Assembly (NCBI GenBank): GCA_025358055.1
Contig: JANYKV010000111.1
Coordinates: forward strand, 1-41,473
Source of the DNA: Gemmatimonadota bacterium
GTDB taxonomy: Bacteria; Gemmatimonadota; Gemmatimonadetes; Gemmatimonadales; GWC2-71-9
Reading direction: 5' to 3'
DNA: 41,473 nucleotides
The notes under the pieces: model-generated
Told to the model about the DNA's origin: nothing
Seen by the model: only the letters and a program-made list of their open reading frames with translations
Databases searched by the model: none
Shown here: positions 1-7,566 of the stretch, piece after piece
Numbering within the stretch: position 1 is the stretch's first letter
Layout: the number at the start of each line of letters is the position of its first letter
Position numbers and translations under genes: made by a program

Positions 1-172
1 GGCCAAGCAGGAAGTCACCCAGGCGAGTCCCAGCGGTCGCCACCGCGAGGGACGCCTCCGCGCTCTGGTCGCCAACCTGACTGGATCGGTGAGTATCGAC
101 CACGTCCTGGTAGCGTCCTGCCGCCAGGAATTCACGGAGCATCCTGCCGCCATCCGGATTCAGCAACGACAT
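1..172 (-). CDS. Partial unknown protein, N-terminal 57 residues
   Basis: An open frame starts with ATG at 172 and runs off the left edge of the window without a stop. The visible residues begin MSLLNPDGGRMLREFLAAGR and continue with a hydrophilic, Ala-rich helical stretch ending in TRLGDFLLG. The alternation of small and large residues recalls a tetratricopeptide or other alpha-solenoid start, but 57 residues are too few to name a family. It follows the lipoprotein gene upstream by 16 nt on the same strand, so it is probably the next gene of the same transcription unit. No signal peptide is visible. The call rests on frame, spacing and codon pattern only. Confidence 0.5.
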   Translation of the reverse strand, partial: MSLLNPDGGRMLREFLAAGRYQDVVDTHRSSQVGDQSAEASLAVATAGTRLGDFLLG

Positions 173-188
173 TGGTCGTCAATCAATC

Positions 189-827
189 CTAGTAGGCGAT
201 GGCATAACGACTGAACGAGACCAGGGTCGTCTCGATTTCATCGGACTCCTCGTTATTCGCGGAGCTCAGCCGCGAGTATGGATCACCGTCCGTGGCCTGC
301 CGCCAAATGGCCAAGCTATCCTTGATCTGTTTGTCCTTGCTGTCCTCATGGCCATCATGGTCGTAGTCCCCATTCGCCTCCGCGTACTGGATGTGCAAGT
401 GCGCGGGATGTGAGGGCGAGAACTTGAGCCCGGCCGGCTGCATGTCGAACAGTACCTTCGTGGGGTCGCTCACACTCACGGTGATCAGGATCGAATCACC
501 GACGGCAAACGGGGTCCCGTCGGGCCGGGAAAGAAGGGACTCCGCGTCGAGGGACAACCGAAGATACTCCTCCCCCCGACCACCGTGCTCGCCGACGAAG
601 TAGATGAATCCTTCGCGATCCGTCCCCATTTTCGCGTAGAAGCTGACGGAGGTGTTGTAGAGCGCGGGGGCGTTTGGCGAAAGCTGCACGATGTTGATCT
701 GCGCGGGAAGCTTCTCGACCGTGGTGTCCTTTTTCATCGGCGCGGTGGATGACGTGCACCCGATCGCCAGCGCGGCGCACACGAGGGTCAGGGAAGCGAC
801 ACGCGGGAACGTCCGAAACAATTTCAT
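189..827 (-). CDS. Exported lipoprotein with an Asp/His-rich segment, unknown function
   Basis: A 212-residue protein with a signal peptide (MKLFRTFPRVASLTL) and lipobox ALAIGC, so it should be lipidated and anchored in the envelope. The ATG at 827 is preferred over an in-frame ATG at 881 because GGTGAG lies 7 nt upstream and the signal peptide starts there; the longer form would overlap the regulator gene. The middle reads like a beta-sandwich. Near residues 155-172 an acidic run, DYDHDGHEDSKDK, resembles a calcium or other cation-binding loop. The protein ends FSRYAIAY. It lies 37 nt downstream of the sigma-54 regulator gene and probably belongs to the same operon as the DUF4382-like lipoprotein further upstream. 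Function is unknown; metal binding is inferred from composition only. Confidence 0.75.
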   Translation of the reverse strand: MKLFRTFPRVASLTLVCAALAIGCTSSTAPMKKDTTVEKLPAQINIVQLSPNAPALYNTSVSFYAKMGTDREGFIYFVGEHGGRGEEYLRLSLDAESLLSRPDGTPFAVGDSILITVSVSDPTKVLFDMQPAGLKFSPSHPAHLHIQYAEANGDYDHDGHEDSKDKQIKDSLAIWRQATDGDPYSRLSSANNEESDEIETTLVSFSRYAIAY

Positions 828-864
828 GGTCATTCTCACCGGTGAATGCGATTGGGTCAATCGA

Positions 865-2205
865 TCAAACATCATTGACACCTTCTAGAATTCGTTGCAA
901 GCGAGGCCGGGAGATATCGAGACGGCGCGCCGCCTCGCTTTTGTTCCCTCCCGTCAATTCCAACATCGCTTCCGTGGCTCGTCGCACGATCGCGTGGAGC
1001 GGGGCCGGGAACGGGAGCGACGAGATCCCAGCCGACAGAGGCAGCTGCACGGCCGCAAGATCAGAAAGAACCAACGTCCCCGGAGGTGAGAGGACGAGAG
1101 CGCGCTCGATCGCATTGCGGAGTTCTCGAACGTTGCCCGGCCACGAATGAGACCGCAGCGCCACGCGGAGTTCCGAAGTCAATTCCGGCATGGGGATTCC
1201 ATACGCGCCCGCGATCTGATGAATGAAGGTGCGGGCCAAGAGTTCGATGTCGCTGCCCCGCTCTCGGAGGGGGGGCAACACCAGGTGCACGACATTCAAG
1301 CGGTAGTACAGGTCTTGCCGAAACTCGCCCCGGGAGACGGCCAAGGCGAGGTCGACGTGCGAGGCGCTCACGACCCGGACGTCGAACGGCCGGGACTGAC
1401 GCCCGCCCACTCGGCGAACCTCACGCGATTCGAGCGCGCGCAGCAACTTCGGCTGCATCTCCACGGAGAGATGCCCGATTTCGTCGAGGAATACGGTGCC
1501 TCCGTGTGCCAGTTCAAACAAGCCGGGCTTGTTCGTCACCGCGCCGGTGAACGAACCGCGTTCGTGCCCGAAGAGCTCCGACTCGATGAGATTCGTCGGG
1601 ATCGCGGCACAATTGATTTCCACGAAGGGCGCGCTGGCCCGGGCGCTCCCGTAGTGCATCGCCCGCGCGAGCAACTCCTTCCCGGTGCCTGTCTCACCGC
1701 CGATAAGGACCGTGACGTCGCGGTGGAGCGCCACGCGCTTGGCCTGGTCGATCATCTGACGCAGGCTCGGGCTATCGCCGATCATGGCGTCAAATCCGCT
1801 GGCCTGTTGCTCGCCTTCGGCGAACCGCTCGGCCTCACGCGTACCACGCACCTGTTGGGCAATCCGCTCGAGGGTGCGGCGGAGAAGATCGATGTCTTGG
1901 GGCAGCGCGAAGTAGTCCCGCGCGCCGCGATGAAGGGCGGTAGCCGCGATCCGGTGATCCGGACTCGCCCCGATCACGAAACGAGGAACCGAGGGCCCAC
2001 CGAGGTTTGCGAGGAGGTCAATGCCCTCCGCCTCGGAGCCTCCCGCCAGGACCATTCCCGCCACCACGCCATTGGTGGGCGTCTGTCCATCGCCGGCCAG
2101 GTGCGCGTAATGGCCAAGGCCGGCCTCAGCAATGAGGTCGGCCACGGCTGAATGAAAACTTTCGGTGAGTTGCACCGTCACGACCCAGCCGGCTGGGTCA
2201 GCCAC
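865..2205 (-). CDS. Sigma-54-dependent enhancer-binding protein (NtrC family) with pseudo-receiver
   Basis: This 446-residue protein activates RNA polymerase holding sigma-54 through an AAA+ ATPase. Residues 8-115 look like a CheY-type receiver that has lost its phosphorylation chemistry: the first strand reads VVTVQLTES without the acidic pair and the third strand MVLAGG has Ala where Asp should be. The AAA+ core has Walker A GETGTGKE (170-177), the sigma-54 loop GSFTGA (217-222, a common variant of GAFTGA) and Walker B TVFLDEIG (237-244). A Fis-type helix-turn-helix ends the protein (GGNKSEAARRLDISRPRLQR). The start is GTG at 2205, 11 nt after the upstream lipoprotein stop, with GGTGG 5 nt before it. 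No histidine kinase is adjacent. A sigma-54 promoter match heads the operon, so it may regulate itself and the flanking lipoproteins. Confidence 0.93.
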   Translation of the reverse strand: MADPAGWVVTVQLTESFHSAVADLIAEAGLGHYAHLAGDGQTPTNGVVAGMVLAGGSEAEGIDLLANLGGPSVPRFVIGASPDHRIAATALHRGARDYFALPQDIDLLRRTLERIAQQVRGTREAERFAEGEQQASGFDAMIGDSPSLRQMIDQAKRVALHRDVTVLIGGETGTGKELLARAMHYGSARASAPFVEINCAAIPTNLIESELFGHERGSFTGAVTNKPGLFELAHGGTVFLDEIGHLSVEMQPKLLRALESREVRRVGGRQSRPFDVRVVSASHVDLALAVSRGEFRQDLYYRLNVVHLVLPPLRERGSDIELLARTFIHQIAGAYGIPMPELTSELRVALRSHSWPGNVRELRNAIERALVLSPPGTLVLSDLAAVQLPLSAGISSLPFPAPLHAIVRRATEAMLELTGGNKSEAARRLDISRPRLQRILEGVNDV

Positions 2206-2216
2206 AGAGCCACCAT

Positions 2217-3032
2217 TCAGCCGTCGTGGCCGCGATGGTTGTCCTCGGAGGCCCGGAAGGACCGGCGGATATTGCGCTCGACCTGTTCAACATTCGGTTG
2301 CCCTGCTTTGGCGGTGACGGGATCAATGAGCGTCGCCCCGTCGCTAGCCAAGAACCAGCTCCGGAAATCGACCACCAAGGTGACGTTTGTCGGCCCGGCT
2401 GCAGCCACAACGAGGGGCGGAACCAGGTCGAGATCCTGGCGGGCCCGGAGCGCCGTGCTGTAAGAAAATGCAGTCCCATCGAACTTTCCGTATACGCGGA
2501 TGGCTTGGTCCTTGAATTCCGGATGTTTCTGGAGCAAAGTCGCGTCCTTCGTTGCATCGGGCGCATGGATCCGAAACTCGATCTCCCGGAACCTCCCGGT
2601 GTCCGCCGCCACGCTGAACTGCCGTTGCGGCCCGGCCCCCAGGGGCACATCCAGGAGCACCGGACCGACTTCGAGGGACGAGCAATTGGCGTCATCGTGG
2701 TGCCCCCCCTGGCCATCCCCGTCATCATGGCTTTGGTTCCCGCCATCACCGCTCCCGTCTGACGTATCCAGGTTCCCTTGGCAGCTTCGTCCTGTATTCG
2801 CCCGCTTCAGCTCGATCGACTCTAGAACGACTTGAACCGAATCCACCACGAGCGTGTGCGACCCGGCCGTGATGGTTTCGGATCCGGCTTGTACGGCATT
2901 CGAAGTGCCGGTTCGAGAAGCGACCGAGAAGGCAACGGTTGGCTTCGAGCTTGACGGCCCACCCGCCTCGCTGCACCCCGCCAATCCCGCCAGGCTCATC
3001 CCGGCCGCGAGCATCCAAACGTGTTTCGACAT
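2217..3032 (-). CDS. DUF4382-like lipoprotein with His/Asp/Gly-rich insert
   Basis: A 271-residue exported lipoprotein: signal peptide MSKHVWMLAAGMSLAGLAGC with the lipid-accepting Cys at residue 20. The ATG at 3032 has AGGGGG 4 nt upstream. The fold pattern (VVDSVQVVLESIELKR, later LLDVPLGA and FREIEFRIHAP) matches the DUF4382 type of secreted beta-sandwich. Between these strands lies a low-complexity insert rich in Asp, Gly and His (GSGDGGNQSHDDGDGQGGHH), bounded by two Cys that could form a disulfide. It is the first gene of a three-gene unit with the sigma-54 activator and a second acidic lipoprotein, and sits 66 nt downstream of a sigma-54 promoter match. Divalent-cation binding is a reasonable guess from the insert, not a demonstrated role. 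Confidence 0.8.
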   Translation of the reverse strand: MSKHVWMLAAGMSLAGLAGCSEAGGPSSSKPTVAFSVASRTGTSNAVQAGSETITAGSHTLVVDSVQVVLESIELKRANTGRSCQGNLDTSDGSGDGGNQSHDDGDGQGGHHDDANCSSLEVGPVLLDVPLGAGPQRQFSVAADTGRFREIEFRIHAPDATKDATLLQKHPEFKDQAIRVYGKFDGTAFSYSTALRARQDLDLVPPLVVAAAGPTNVTLVVDFRSWFLASDGATLIDPVTAKAGQPNVEQVERNIRRSFRASEDNHRGHDG

Positions 3033-3097
3033 CCATCCCCCTTGAGTCGGTCTCATATATAGGAGGAGCAGTTCCCCTCCCAACCGAACTCAAGTTA

Positions 3098-3113
3098 GGC
3101 AATCCCGATGCCG
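3098..3113 (-). promoter_or_regulatory. Candidate sigma-54 (-24/-12) promoter
   Basis: On the minus strand this reads CGGCATCGGGATTGCC. It has the GG and GC dinucleotides exactly 10 nt apart and fits the consensus TGGCAC-N5-TTGC at most positions. It lies 66 nt upstream of the DUF4382-like lipoprotein ATG; the start site would fall near 3087. The operon it heads encodes a sigma-54 activator, which makes a chance match less likely. Confidence 0.6.
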
Positions 3114-3186
3114 TCCTTTGGATTTGCGCAAACACTTGTCAGGTAATAGTTTAAGATCGCTAGACTTCCTCGTGGGGACGCCGACA

Positions 3187-4794
3187 ATGGAACGAAACAT
3201 TACACGATATGCCATTCTAATCCAAATCATTGCTCTGGCAGGATGTTCGGGCGGCAGCCGGGATTGCCCCCGATGCGGAACGATGATTGTCGCCGCAACC
3301 GGGGAACCCCAATCGCTCCTTCCCCCCCTGGTCAATGAGTCCGTTGGACGGGATGTCAGTGACCTGATCTTCGAGCGGCTCGCCACCCTCCCCGGCGGGG
3401 CGTCACCGATCGACTCGTCCGCGTACCGTCCCGGATTGGCCGATCGCTGGCAGCGGATCGACTCGACAACCTGGCGCTTCCATCTTCGGCCCGAGGCGCG
3501 CTGGCATGATGGGGGGCCGGTGACGGCGGCAGATGTCGTGTTCTCCTTCGAGGCGTACCAAGACTCAGTCATCGATGCTTCCGCTCGATCATACCTCGCC
3601 GGCCGGGTGAGCGTCGCCGCGGTGGGCGACACCAGCGTGAGCCTCCACTTTCAAAACCGCTCCCCCGAAGGTCTTTACGATGGGGTCTATCACGTTCGGA
3701 TCATCCCAGCGCATATCTGGAAAAGCATTCCCAAAAAGGATTGGGTGTCGGATACGGCTTCAAGCCATGTGGTCGGCTCGGGCCCGTACAAATTGGTCCG
3801 CTGGGATCACAAACAATCCTTGGTCCTCGAGTCAGCTCGGCTACCCACGCCTTCGGTTCGACGAGTCGTGTGGCGATTCAGCGGAGACCAAGGGGCCGCA
3901 CTCCACCTCCTGTTGAGCCACGAAGCGGACCTGGTCGAGACGGTCGGCGGCGCCGATGGCGTTTCCCAGGCGGGACGGGATTCCAATCTCACGCTCATGC
4001 GGTACTCGTCGGCAGTCTATGGCTTCCTGGGGTTCCGACTGGGCTCCATCAAGGGCAAACCGGTTTCACCTCCCCTCCGTGACCGCGAGATACGGCGTGC
4101 CTTGGTGTCCGCAATCGATCGGAAGGCACTCGCGCACGCGGTGTACGGAGATGACGTACGGAACCCGCCCGGGCCGATTTCCGCGACCCTGTGGATTTGG
4201 AGCGACAGCCTCCATCCTCTGGCCTACGACACCGTGATGGCCGTTTCCGCGATGGACCAAGCCGGATGGAGACGGAGCCCGGATGGCGTGCGGGCCAAGG
4301 GAGGACAGAAACTCGCCCTGGACATCCTGGTGCCCAGTACCAGCCCGGCCCGCGTCAAACTTGCGACCGGTATTCAAGAGATGTGGCGTCGCGTTGGAGT
4401 GACGGCCACGCTGAGCTCAGTCGACTTCCCAGTGTTTCAGCAGCGGCTGGCGAGCGGCCAGTTCGACTCCTATATCGGCGCCTGGCTCGACGAGCCCAGC
4501 CCGCGTTCACTCGCGGACGGGTGGACCAAGCAGGGGTGGGGAAGTATCAACTACGGCCACTATGCGAACCCCGTATTCGACACGTTACTTGCCCGCGCCA
4601 GCCGGACCTTCGATAAGAGCGTGGCGCGCACCCTATGGCACCAAGCCCTCGACAGCCTGAACGCGGACGCGCCGGCTGTCTTTCTCTACACCCCGGTGAA
4701 TGTTGCGGGGGTCTCGCATCGTCTCACGAACGTCACTATCGACCCGTACTCCTGGCTCGCTCGACTGCCGGAGTGGACCCTCATCGAAAAATGA
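3187..4794 (+). CDS. Peptide ABC transporter substrate-binding lipoprotein (SBP_bac_5 family)
   Basis: A 535-residue extracytoplasmic solute receptor of the DppA/OppA class. The signal peptide MERNITRYAILIQIIALAGC ends in a lipobox with Cys20. Family hallmarks are ATGEPQSLLPPL at the mature N-terminus, the WRFHLRPEARWHDGGPVTAADVVFSF block (split here: RPEARWHDGGPVTAADVV), GSGPYKLVRW, and the EIRRALVSAIDRKAL helix. The ATG at 3187 is chosen because an in-frame ATG at 3118 would put about 23 hydrophilic residues before the signal peptide; GGGGAC lies 6-7 nt upstream. No permease or ATPase genes are adjacent, so it is an orphan receptor that either shares a transporter encoded elsewhere or has another role. 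A strong hairpin terminator follows 25 nt after the stop. Confidence 0.9.
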   Translation: MERNITRYAILIQIIALAGCSGGSRDCPRCGTMIVAATGEPQSLLPPLVNESVGRDVSDLIFERLATLPGGASPIDSSAYRPGLADRWQRIDSTTWRFHLRPEARWHDGGPVTAADVVFSFEAYQDSVIDASARSYLAGRVSVAAVGDTSVSLHFQNRSPEGLYDGVYHVRIIPAHIWKSIPKKDWVSDTASSHVVGSGPYKLVRWDHKQSLVLESARLPTPSVRRVVWRFSGDQGAALHLLLSHEADLVETVGGADGVSQAGRDSNLTLMRYSSAVYGFLGFRLGSIKGKPVSPPLRDREIRRALVSAIDRKALAHAVYGDDVRNPPGPISATLWIWSDSLHPLAYDTVMAVSAMDQAGWRRSPDGVRAKGGQKLALDILVPSTSPARVKLATGIQEMWRRVGVTATLSSVDFPVFQQRLASGQFDSYIGAWLDEPSPRSLADGWTKQGWGSINYGHYANPVFDTLLARASRTFDKSVARTLWHQALDSLNADAPAVFLYTPVNVAGVSHRLTNVTIDPYSWLARLPEWTLIEK

Positions 4795-4819
4795 TCCGTT
4801 GTTGCACCCCGAAAATCGA

Positions 4820-4850
4820 GAAGGGCTCCGATTTCTCGGAGCCCTTCTTG
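4820..4850. terminator. Bidirectional intrinsic terminator
   Basis: A perfect 12-bp stem (GAAGGGCTCCGA at 4820-4831, TCGGAGCCCTTC at 4836-4847) with loop TTTC lies between two convergent genes, the peptide-binding protein and the aminomutase. T-rich flanks exist on the plus side and short A-rich sequence (GAAAATC) on the other, so it can end transcripts from both directions. Confidence 0.8.
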
Positions 4851-4873
4851 GCGCCTACCAAACTCAGATGCCC

Positions 4874-6037
4874 TCACGGCTGCTTCGGGGTCCGAGGTGC
4901 GCGCTTCCGACTCTTTGGCAGTTCGAAGTCGGGCTGGAGGTCGTACTCCGGGTCGGTGATCCGCCCACCCACAGTCACCAGTTCCCGCGGCTGACGGTAC
5001 ACGTACCGCTCGCCCTTGAAATTTCGCAACACCACCTCGTCCTCGTTGAAGCTCTCGACGTATTCCGGAAGCAGGGGAATCTTGCCACCACCGCCGGGCG
5101 CATCGATGACAAAGGCCGGAATCGCCAGCCCTGAGGTCCAGCCCCGGAGCGCTTTCATGATGCGGAGTCCGGTTTCGACCGTGGTTCGGAAGTGCTCGCC
5201 GCCGGCGACCTGGTCAGCCATGTAGATGTAGTACGGCCGAACCCGGGCCATGAGCAGGCCATGCATCAGCTTCGTCATGACCTCCGGGGTGTCGTTCACC
5301 CCGCGAAGGAGGACGGTCTGGCAGCCCAGTGGGATGCCAGCATCGGCCAGCATGCCAAGGCCGTGGACGGCCGCCGGGGTGAGCTCATCGGGGTGGTTGA
5401 AATGCGTGTTGAGAAATAACGGGTGGAACCGCTTGAGAAGATCACAGAGTTCCGGGGTAATCCGCTCGGGAAGGTGACAGGGCACCCGGCTTCCGATCCG
5501 AATGATCTGGAGGTGCGGAATAGCCCGCAGCCGGATGAGGATTGCTTCCAACCGCCGGTCGCTCAGCAGGAGTGGGTCGCCGCCCGAAAGAATGACGTCC
5601 CGGATTTCGGCATGGGACTCGAGATACTGGAAGGCGGACTCGAACTGGGAGAGCGGAATCTTCTCCGGGTCTCCAACTTTTCGCCGCCGAGTGCAGAACC
5701 GGCAATAGCTTGCGCAGACTGGCGAGACGAGGAACAGAGCCCGGTCAGGGTAGCGGTGGGTGATGTTGGGAACCGGGCTGTCCTCGTCTTCATTCAGGGA
5801 GTCAACCACCCCGTCGACCACCTCGAGCTCTTGCACCGTCGGTACATACTGGCGCCAGATGGGATCGTTGGGCTCCTTGATCAGATCGACCATGGCTGGC
5901 GAGATCCGAAACTCAAAATTCTCGGCCGCCTGGCGCAAGCGATCGAGCTCGGGAAACTGCTCCGCGCCGAACCGCTCCGCCAAGGAGTCGAGCGAGCTAA
6001 TGGACCGTTGTTTGAGGACCTCTTGCCAGGTAGACAT
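4874..6037 (-). CDS. kamA: Lysine 2,3-aminomutase-like radical SAM/PLP enzyme (KamA family)
   Basis: A 387-residue KamA-family enzyme. It would move the alpha-amino group of an L-amino acid to the beta carbon, using a 4Fe-4S cluster, S-adenosylmethionine and PLP. The cluster motif is C108-x3-C112-x2-C115 (CASYCRFC), followed by TRRRKVG. The PLP lysine is K319 in DAPGGGGK. Two Asp, D275 (YMADQVAGGEHFR) and D312 (the D of DAPGGGGK), match in place and spacing (37 and 7 residues) the Asp293, Asp330 and Lys337 of the clostridial lysine enzyme, whose two Asp hold the lysine side-chain amine. This favours L-lysine over glutamate as substrate. It is the last gene of a ligase/acetyltransferase operon, 15 nt after the GNAT gene and with AGGAGG upstream. 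The C-terminal 15 residues are basic. An EF-P-modifying EpmB role is less likely: no epmA or efp is nearby. Confidence 0.9.
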   Translation of the reverse strand: MSTWQEVLKQRSISSLDSLAERFGAEQFPELDRLRQAAENFEFRISPAMVDLIKEPNDPIWRQYVPTVQELEVVDGVVDSLNEDEDSPVPNITHRYPDRALFLVSPVCASYCRFCTRRRKVGDPEKIPLSQFESAFQYLESHAEIRDVILSGGDPLLLSDRRLEAILIRLRAIPHLQIIRIGSRVPCHLPERITPELCDLLKRFHPLFLNTHFNHPDELTPAAVHGLGMLADAGIPLGCQTVLLRGVNDTPEVMTKLMHGLLMARVRPYYIYMADQVAGGEHFRTTVETGLRIMKALRGWTSGLAIPAFVIDAPGGGGKIPLLPEYVESFNEDEVVLRNFKGERYVYRQPRELVTVGGRITDPEYDLQPDFELPKSRKRAPRTPKQP

Positions 6038-6052
6038 GGGGACGACCGCCTC

Positions 6053-6559
6053 CTACTGGTCTACGGTGTCGCGCAGGCACTTGAGGAAGATTACTTGGTC
6101 ATCCCCCGGAGCGTAATAGTCAGCGAGTCGCGCCGCGACGTGGTACCCTCGGGCCTCGTAGAAGGCTCGGGTCGGGGCATACGCGGGACGGCCCGCGGTC
6201 TCGACGACGACTAGCCGCGCGTGCCCGGCCAAGCGGCGTTCCATTTCCTGAAGCAAGGAGGAGCCGATTCCTCGGGCCTGGGCTTCGGGATCGACCACAA
6301 TCCAATAGAGATCATACGTCCCGAACGTGCCCGGGGTGTGACCCCAGCACACCCAGCCGACCAATCGATCATCGACAGCCGCACCCAGAGTTTGGTATGG
6401 ATCGGGGCCTTGGTCGGTGTGAACGCTCGCGTCGAAGACATCGAGGGCTACCGCAATTTCCTTCGAGGCGAAGAGCTGGGTCGCCCGGGTCATGGCTTCG
6501 ACCCTTGCCCGGTCCGAGGCGTGAAGCGGCCTCAGCGCCGGGAGGATCGCGGTTGGCAT
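6053..6559 (-). CDS. GNAT-family N-acetyltransferase
   Basis: A 168-residue single-domain GNAT fold. The acetyl-CoA pyrophosphate loop is visible as DPEAQARGIGSSLLQEMERR (Q-x-x-G-x-G type), preceded by the strand YDLYWIVVD and followed by VVVETAGRPAYAPTRAFYEARGY, the usual C-terminal half. The ATG at 6559 overlaps the stop of the upstream ATP-grasp gene by one base (TGATG); a GTG at 6562 would give a GTGA overlap instead. Sitting between an ATP-grasp ligase and the aminomutase, it may acetylate a beta-amino acid or a peptide made by the cluster. The pair aminomutase plus acetyltransferase recalls N-epsilon-acetyl-beta-lysine synthesis (AblA/AblB), but AblB proteins are longer and the ligases are not part of that pathway. 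Confidence 0.88.
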   Translation of the reverse strand: MPTAILPALRPLHASDRARVEAMTRATQLFASKEIAVALDVFDASVHTDQGPDPYQTLGAAVDDRLVGWVCWGHTPGTFGTYDLYWIVVDPEAQARGIGSSLLQEMERRLAGHARLVVVETAGRPAYAPTRAFYEARGYHVAARLADYYAPGDDQVIFLKCLRDTVDQ

Positions 6560-7566
6560 CACGCCATCACCTTCCCCATGAGCGAGTCTGCGGCGGAGAC
6601 AAGGTTAGCTCGTGCCATCGCCTCGTCGACAACCTTCAGGATGAGCGTCCGATAGTCCCAGCCACGGGCTTTCGCCATGCGGGCCAGCCCGGCGTCACTC
6701 GAGAGGTCCGCGTTCGGATTGACCTCGATGACCCACGGTTGACCCTCGGCATCGACCCGGAGATCGACCCGGCCGTAACCCTCACCATCCGACATGAGTT
6801 CCCACGCGGTCTGGGCTATTTCAACCATGCGCTTCGAGAGGTCGGAACCCACTTGGGCGGGGCAGACGGGGATAGTCGCCAGGTCTTCTTCGGACCCAGT
6901 GTGCCACTTTGCGGCGTAGGTGAGAATGGGCCAACTTCCCTCCGGCATTCCTTCGAACCGAATCTCGGAGACTGGCATGGCTTCTCGGCCGATAAAGCCA
7001 ACGTTGAACTCCCGACCCTCGACGTATTCCTGGAGGAGCACGTCCTCCCATTGCTCGCTCATTTTCGCGAGCCGTTCGCGGAGGCTTTTCTTGGTGGTGC
7101 ATACGGAGCCGGCATCGATCCCCACACTGGCGTCTTCACCGGAAGGCTTGACAATCACGGGCAGTTTCAGACCGGCCGGGGCCGAATTCCCTTGGGCCAG
7201 CGTAAACTGGGGTACCGGGATTCCATGCCGGGCAAGGATGCCGTTGGCGATGTGCTTACGGTGGCAAATGGTGACGGGCCAGGATCGACAGCCCGTGAAG
7301 GGAATCCGGGTGAGTTCGAGGGCGGCGACCACATAGTCTTCAAAAAGGGCGTGGCCGTTGACGCCTTCGCAGAGATTGAAGACGAGGTCCGCGCGCTGCA
7401 CGCGGCTCATCCAGCGAACATCGCCCAGGACGACGGGAACGAGCGTGGTCTCGTAACCGCCCCGGCGGAGGCAGGTCTGCACTTCCCTCACGTTTTCGAG
7501 AACCGCAGCTACATCCTTGGGATCCCACTCGCCGCTTCCCGCATCGTACAGTATGGCGACCTTCAC
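6559..7566 (-). CDS. ATP-grasp ligase, D-Ala-D-Ala ligase-like (second of a tandem pair)
   Basis: A 335-residue ATP-grasp protein starting VKVAILYDAG from a GTG at 7566 that overlaps the previous stop as GTGA. The N-terminal Rossmann-like part (RADLVFNLCEGVNG) is typical of the D-Ala-D-Ala ligase group. The ATP-grasp core shows LPVIVKPSGEDASVGI (phosphate loop and Lys), LQEYVEGREFNVG, and the metal-binding VIEVNPNADLS near the C-terminus. The substrate loop after the metal site reads NADLS rather than the PGFT/PGMT of true cell-wall Ddl enzymes, so it should activate a carboxylate and join it to an amine other than D-Ala. It pairs with a diverged homologue immediately upstream and is coupled to the GNAT downstream. 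The substrates cannot be read from sequence. Confidence 0.88.
   Translation of the reverse strand: MKVAILYDAGSGEWDPKDVAAVLENVREVQTCLRRGGYETTLVPVVLGDVRWMSRVQRADLVFNLCEGVNGHALFEDYVVAALELTRIPFTGCRSWPVTICHRKHIANGILARHGIPVPQFTLAQGNSAPAGLKLPVIVKPSGEDASVGIDAGSVCTTKKSLRERLAKMSEQWEDVLLQEYVEGREFNVGFIGREAMPVSEIRFEGMPEGSWPILTYAAKWHTGSEEDLATIPVCPAQVGSDLSKRMVEIAQTAWELMSDGEGYGRVDLRVDAEGQPWVIEVNPNADLSSDAGLARMAKARGWDYRTLILKVVDEAMARANLVSAADSLMGKVMA

Noticed and set aside
1147..2151. 334-codon plus-strand frame opposite the sigma-54 activator
   Set aside because: Antisense to a clear AAA+ gene and without conserved motifs.
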